From Gammaproteobacteria bacterium (GTDB lineage Bacteria > Pseudomonadota > Gammaproteobacteria > PS1 > Pseudothioglobaceae): a stretch of DNA of 16,206 bases. Numbering within the stretch: position 1 is the first letter of the stretch; each line of letters starts with the position of its first letter. Positions 13,085 to 16,206 of the stretch are shown here, piece by piece. The stretch lies in NCBI GenBank assembly GCA_015658965.1, contig DQNX01000090.1, positions 1-16,206 on the forward strand. The letters run 5' to 3'. Position numbers and translations under genes: made by a program. The notes under the pieces were generated by a model, which searched no databases, was not told where the DNA came from, and saw only the letters and a program-made list of their open reading frames with translations.

Positions 13085-13103
13085 TTAGTTTCTGATTGGT
13101 ATT
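13071..13103 (+). repeat. Perfect 11-bp inverted repeat flanking the stop of the 67-codon gene
   Basis: AATACCAATCA (13071-13081, the last codons) is the exact reverse complement of TGATTGGTATT (13093-13103); the 11-nt loop begins with the stop TAA. It touches the terminator stem at 13104. This repeats the arrangement at the end of pnp. Confidence 0.65.
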
Positions 13104-13129
13104 AAAAAGCCCCGTTTTGGGGCTTTTTT
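13104..13129 (+). terminator. Strong intrinsic terminator after the 67-codon gene
   Basis: AAAAAGCCCC (13104-13113) pairs perfectly with GGGGCTTTTT (13119-13128) around the loop GTTTT, followed by one more T. The GC core and flanking A/T runs make it a textbook Rho-independent terminator. It stands 25 nt before argD, so argD needs its own start of transcription or read-through. Confidence 0.92.
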
Positions 13130-13154
13130 GTTTAACGGCTAAATTTAAAAACTT

Positions 13155-14312
13155 ATGTCTTATTTAATGTCAAACTATGCACCACTTGAAGTTACCTTTG
13201 TCAAAGGTAAAGGCTGCTACCTGACAGACACTAAAGGCGAGCAATACTTAGATGCTTTGTCAGGCGTGGGTGTGGTTGGCCTAGGTCATTGCCATCAAGA
13301 TATTACCCACGCCATACAAACACAGGCTGGCGAATTACTACACACCAGCAATTGGTATCGCATCCAACACCAAGAAACGCTGGCTAAAAAATTGTGTCAA
13401 TTGGCCAATATGGATACCGTTTTTTTTGGCAACTCTGGCGCCGAAGCTAATGAAGCAGCGATTAAAATTGCGCGTTTGCATGGGCATGCCAACCACATTG
13501 ACAACCCAATTATCTTAACCGCCAATCAAAGTTTTCACGGTCGCACGATGGCAACACTATCTGCGACTGGTAATGCAAAAGTACAAAATGGCTTTGCACC
13601 TTTGGTTAGTGAATTTATTCATGTTGACTTTGATGATATTGATGCCATTAAAGCACATGCTAACAATGCCAATGTAGTGGCTGTGATGTTGGAACCTATT
13701 CAAGGTGAAAGTGGTGTGATTATTCCGGCTAATGATTACCTTAATCAAGTACAGGCTATTTGCCAAACCAATGATTGGCTGCTTATTCTTGATGAAGTGC
13801 AAACGGGTATTGGCCGTACTGGTAAGTTATTTGCGTATGAATACAATAGCATAACGCCTGATATTTTAACTCTGGCTAAAGGCTTGGGTAATGGCATGCC
13901 TATTGGTGCTTGCTTGGCCAAAGGCAAGGCGGGCAGATTATTCCAGCCGGGTTCACACGGCTCTACCTTTGGGGGCAACCCATTGGCGTGTAAAACTGCG
14001 CTGACAGTGCTTGAAGTTATCGAAAAAGACGACATTCTTAACAACGCTATACAGATGGGAGAATACTTACTCTCAAGCTTTAAATCAAAGCTAGAGAATT
14101 CAAGCAAGGTTTTAGAAATACGTGCAAAAGGCTTAATGCTGGCCATTGAACTTAATCAAGATTGTTCGAGCCTATTAAACGCAGCACTTGATAAAAAACT
14201 ATTGCTCAATATTACTGGACAATCAATTCGTTTGTTGCCACCACTCATTATCAATAAAGCTGAAGCTGATACAATTATCAACACCATTTGCGCGCTAATC
14301 GACGACGTATAA
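13155..14312 (+). CDS. argD: Acetylornithine aminotransferase
   Basis: This 385-residue class III PLP aminotransferase converts N-acetylglutamate semialdehyde to N-acetylornithine in arginine synthesis; many bacterial ArgD enzymes also act in lysine synthesis. Visible motifs are GNSGAEANE (92-100, phosphate binding), FHGRTMATLSATG (127-139), ILDEVQTGIGRTG (211-223, with Asp213 contacting the PLP ring nitrogen), Lys242 in LAKGLGNGMPIGA (the Schiff-base lysine) and HGSTFGGNPLAC (269-280). Other class III enzymes such as succinylornithine or GABA aminotransferase are possible, but the argF partner 13 bp downstream supports ArgD. There is no Shine-Dalgarno site before ATG 13155. A TTGGGG (13117-13122), 17 nt, TAAATT (13140-13145) arrangement would start RNA almost at the ATG, so the message could be leaderless (speculative). 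Confidence 0.94.
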   Translation: MSYLMSNYAPLEVTFVKGKGCYLTDTKGEQYLDALSGVGVVGLGHCHQDITHAIQTQAGELLHTSNWYRIQHQETLAKKLCQLANMDTVFFGNSGAEANEAAIKIARLHGHANHIDNPIILTANQSFHGRTMATLSATGNAKVQNGFAPLVSEFIHVDFDDIDAIKAHANNANVVAVMLEPIQGESGVIIPANDYLNQVQAICQTNDWLLILDEVQTGIGRTGKLFAYEYNSITPDILTLAKGLGNGMPIGACLAKGKAGRLFQPGSHGSTFGGNPLACKTALTVLEVIEKDDILNNAIQMGEYLLSSFKSKLENSSKVLEIRAKGLMLAIELNQDCSSLLNAALDKKLLLNITGQSIRLLPPLIINKAEADTIINTICALIDDV

Positions 14313-14325
14313 ACCCAAGACCAAC

Positions 14326-15225
14326 ATGACAAAACACTTTATCAATTTAGATGATATACCTAGTGATGATTTACAACAAATCATTACTCAGGCGATTTTA
14401 TTAAAAAAACAACATAAAGCCGGTGAAATTAACAACCGTTTAAAAAACAAAACTTTGGCTATGATCTTTGACAAATCATCTACTCGTACTCGCGTTTCAT
14501 TTGAAGCAGGGATGACTCAATTGGGTGGCCATGCTTTGTTTTTGTCAGATCGTGATATTCAATTAGGCCGTGGCGAACCAATCACTGATAGTGCCATTGT
14601 TATTAGCTCGATGGTAGATGCTATTATGATGCGTGTTTCGTCACATGAAGCCATTAACACCTTTGCAGAGTACTCATCTGTACCTATTATTAATGCCTTG
14701 TCAGATGAATCGCACCCATGTCAATTATTGGCTGATATGATGACTTACCAAGAACACAATGGCTCGATTAAAGGTAAAACTGTGGCTTGGATTGGTGATG
14801 GCAATAACATGTGTCACACCTATATGCAAGCTGCCAAAGCGTTTGGATTTACCCTTAATATCGCCACCCCTAAAGGTTACGAACCAGATCAAGGTTTTGT
14901 CAATCAATATACAGATTGTATTAACTTATGTGCGGATACAAACAGCGCCTGTAAAGAGGTAGATTTAGTTGTGACTGATGTTTGGGCATCAATGGGTCAA
15001 GAAGCTGAACAGAAAAAACGTGAATTAGCTTTTGAAGATTTTCAGGTTAATGAATCACTGATGAATAACGCCAAACCTGATGCTGTATTTATGCACTGTT
15101 TGCCTGCGCATCGCGGCGAGGAAGTCAGTGCTGATGTGATTGATGGCAAGCAAAGCTTGGTATGGAATGAGGCTGAAAATCGCCTACACGCGCAAAAGTC
15201 TTTATTGCTATATTTACTAAGCTAA
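14326..15225 (+). CDS. argF: Ornithine carbamoyltransferase
   Basis: This 299-residue enzyme joins carbamoyl phosphate to ornithine to give citrulline, the sixth step of arginine synthesis. The carbamoyl-phosphate loop STRTR (52-56) sits in KSSTRTRVSFEAGMTQLGG. HPCQLLADMMT (130-140), the ornithine-binding DVWASMGQE (218-226) and HCLPAHRGEE (257-266, with the reactive Cys258) complete the active site. The length is that of the short anabolic form. It begins 13 bp after argD without a clear ribosome site, consistent with an argDF transcript. Its stop overlaps the stop of convergent queH by 4 bp, and no terminator is visible there. No ARG-box-like operator was found upstream of argD. Confidence 0.97.
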   Translation: MTKHFINLDDIPSDDLQQIITQAILLKKQHKAGEINNRLKNKTLAMIFDKSSTRTRVSFEAGMTQLGGHALFLSDRDIQLGRGEPITDSAIVISSMVDAIMMRVSSHEAINTFAEYSSVPIINALSDESHPCQLLADMMTYQEHNGSIKGKTVAWIGDGNNMCHTYMQAAKAFGFTLNIATPKGYEPDQGFVNQYTDCINLCADTNSACKEVDLVVTDVWASMGQEAEQKKRELAFEDFQVNESLMNNAKPDAVFMHCLPAHRGEEVSADVIDGKQSLVWNEAENRLHAQKSLLLYLLS

Positions 15226-15923
15226 GCTTTAGTTTGGACAGACAGCTTGTCCATAGCCTGCTGATAAAACTTTACTCCACGTTCAATCTTTTCTCGGTCT
15301 CGAGAGACGCGCCGCCGATTGGTATCGCGCAATGAATAGACACAGCCACAATATTCTTGTTGGTAAAACTCCTCACGCTTGGACAGCTCAAGCATTCGCG
15401 ATGAACCGCCCAGCTTGCGCCAATTAATATCCCAATAAGTAATATCAGTGTGTGGCTGAGTAGCTCGGACGCCACACCCATTGATTTGATCCATGTCTTT
15501 CCAGCGAGAAATACCCAAGGTTGAAGAGATAAGATCAAAGTCATGGGCTTTAGCATATTGTGCAGTCACTTCAAAGCGCATATCAAAACACGTGGTACAG
15601 CGCTCACCACGCTCAGGTTCATTTTCTTGACCTTGGGTACGATCGAACCAATTGTCTTGATCGTAATCTGCATCAATAAAAGGCATGCCTAGTTTTTGTG
15701 CAAAACGAATATTTTCCTCTTTACGTAATTCGTATTCTTCTTTAGGGTGAATATTTGGATTATAAAAGAAAATGGTTGTATCGATATTTGATGCGACCAG
15801 TGCTTCCATAATTTCACCGGCGCAAGGCGCACAACACGAATGCATCAACAGCTTACTTTCACCATTGGGTGTGGTAAGCTTAGGGCGCTCATAACCTTTT
15901 AAACTATAGTCTATTTTAGACAT
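15222..15923 (-). CDS. queH: Epoxyqueuosine reductase QueH
   Basis: This 233-residue member of the QueH (formerly DUF208) family carries out the last step of queuosine synthesis, reducing epoxyqueuosine in tRNA; it is unrelated to the cobalamin enzyme QueG. Visible motifs are LMHSCCAPC (26-34, Cys30, Cys31, Cys34), the second pair GERCTTCFDMRF (106-117, Cys109 and Cys112), which with the first pair can hold the iron-sulfur cluster and metal, STLGISRWKDMDQIN (134-148) and the late redox pair EYCGCVYS (Cys192, Cys194). FFYNPNIHPKEEYELRK (52-68) is also typical. The start ATG 15923 lies inside the end of the upstream gene (13-nt overlap) with only a weak ribosome site, which suggests translational coupling. 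No other queuosine gene is in the window. Confidence 0.95.
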   Translation of the reverse strand: MSKIDYSLKGYERPKLTTPNGESKLLMHSCCAPCAGEIMEALVASNIDTTIFFYNPNIHPKEEYELRKEENIRFAQKLGMPFIDADYDQDNWFDRTQGQENEPERGERCTTCFDMRFEVTAQYAKAHDFDLISSTLGISRWKDMDQINGCGVRATQPHTDITYWDINWRKLGGSSRMLELSKREEFYQQEYCGCVYSLRDTNRRRVSRDREKIERGVKFYQQAMDKLSVQTKA

Positions 15924-16206
15924 GCTTTAATTTCTTTTAGTACTTCCCAAACTTCGCGTTTGAGCTGATTATTGGTTAAGATTTCACTTGGATGATGGGC
16001 CACAAAGTGTTGCTCAGAAGATGGCTTCAAACCTTCACTCATGAGTAATACTGTTTTGGCATTATAGCCAGAAAGTGTGCGACTTAAATCATCAACATTA
16101 ATACTAATACAATGAATATCTTCTTCTGTGAGATTAATAGCGCCTAGCATTTTTAATAAGAAATCCCGAGGTTTTCCGTTTAAACAAAATGAATGAGGGT
16201 TGCTGG
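15911..16206 (-). CDS. Probable uracil-DNA-glycosylase-fold protein, C-terminal part (start outside window)
   Basis: The frame is open to the window edge, so the gene starts beyond 16206. An internal ATG at 16150 is unlikely to be the start, because the 18 codons before it also read well (SNPHSFCLNGKPRDFLLK). The C-terminal segment AHHPSEILTNNQLKREVWEVLKEIK resembles the end of family 4 uracil-DNA glycosylases and their relatives (HHPxxLL, then KR.VW.DLK). NGKPRDFLLKMLGAINL aligns loosely with their GxAGxLLxxML region. The short spacing between these parts suggests a reduced, UDG-like member rather than a standard family 4 enzyme, and no Fe-S cysteine pattern is visible in this part. It overlaps queH by 13 nt, so the two are probably one transcript. 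Coding status is confident; the family is a moderate guess. Confidence 0.6.
   Translation of the reverse strand, partial: SNPHSFCLNGKPRDFLLKMLGAINLTEEDIHCISINVDDLSRTLSGYNAKTVLLMSEGLKPSSEQHFVAHHPSEILTNNQLKREVWEVLKEIKACLK

Noticed and set aside
13130..13154. ARG-box operator ahead of argD
   Set aside because: No ArgR-type imperfect palindrome is visible in the short gap.
13745..14146. 133-codon minus-strand frame inside argD
   Set aside because: It is antisense to the catalytic part of ArgD, with no family features and no ribosome site.

Overview
The window looks like chromosomal core from a streamlined, moderately AT-rich marine-type gammaproteobacterium. The gene set (RoxA-type ribosomal oxygenase, SlyX, RseC, homodimeric AceE, AlgC-type phosphomannomutase, QueH) is gammaproteobacterial. 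The compact, reshuffled gene order and low GC would fit the SUP05/Thioglobus group or related sulfur-oxidising symbionts. That placement is inference from style, not from a database search. I found no phage, transposase, CRISPR, rRNA or tRNA.

Layout. 1-346 (minus) is the start of an uncharacterised small protein, divergent from roxA (436-1518); a perfect 14-bp palindrome lies between them. pnp (1737-3830) follows with a ~220-nt leader holding two related hairpins, and ends in a hairpin over its stop codon plus an intrinsic terminator. An EamA transporter (3885-4772) overlaps slyX (4757-4963). A minus-strand block, rseC - aceE - hopJ-family gene (8430 down to 4975), converges on slyX. algC (8506-9879) diverges from rseC and is visibly GC-richer than its neighbours. 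A 220-bp convergent gap with several inverted repeats separates it from the minus-strand block hpf - mgtE - rluA-family gene (12716 down to 10100). Then comes an isolated 67-codon gene of unknown function with its own TATAAT box, Shine-Dalgarno site, stop-codon hairpin and strong terminator (12881-13129). The arginine pair argD-argF (13155-15225) runs tail to tail into queH (15923 down to 15222). queH overlaps the end of a probable uracil-DNA-glycosylase-fold gene that leaves the window.

Function. Much of the window concerns RNA and ribosome upkeep: L16 hydroxylation (RoxA), RNA decay (Pnp), ribosome hibernation (Hpf), rRNA pseudouridylation (RluA family) and tRNA queuosine (QueH). The rest is central and amino-acid metabolism (AceE, AlgC, ArgD, ArgF), magnesium transport (MgtE) and redox/membrane functions (RseC, EamA). 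Several usual partnerships are absent next door: rpsO with pnp, aceF/lpd with aceE, rpoN with hpf.

I see no new multi-gene system. The most distinctive signals are non-coding: the duplicated hairpin element in the pnp leader, the tandem hairpin-terminator 3' ends of pnp and of the 67-codon gene, and the palindromes in the divergent and convergent gaps.
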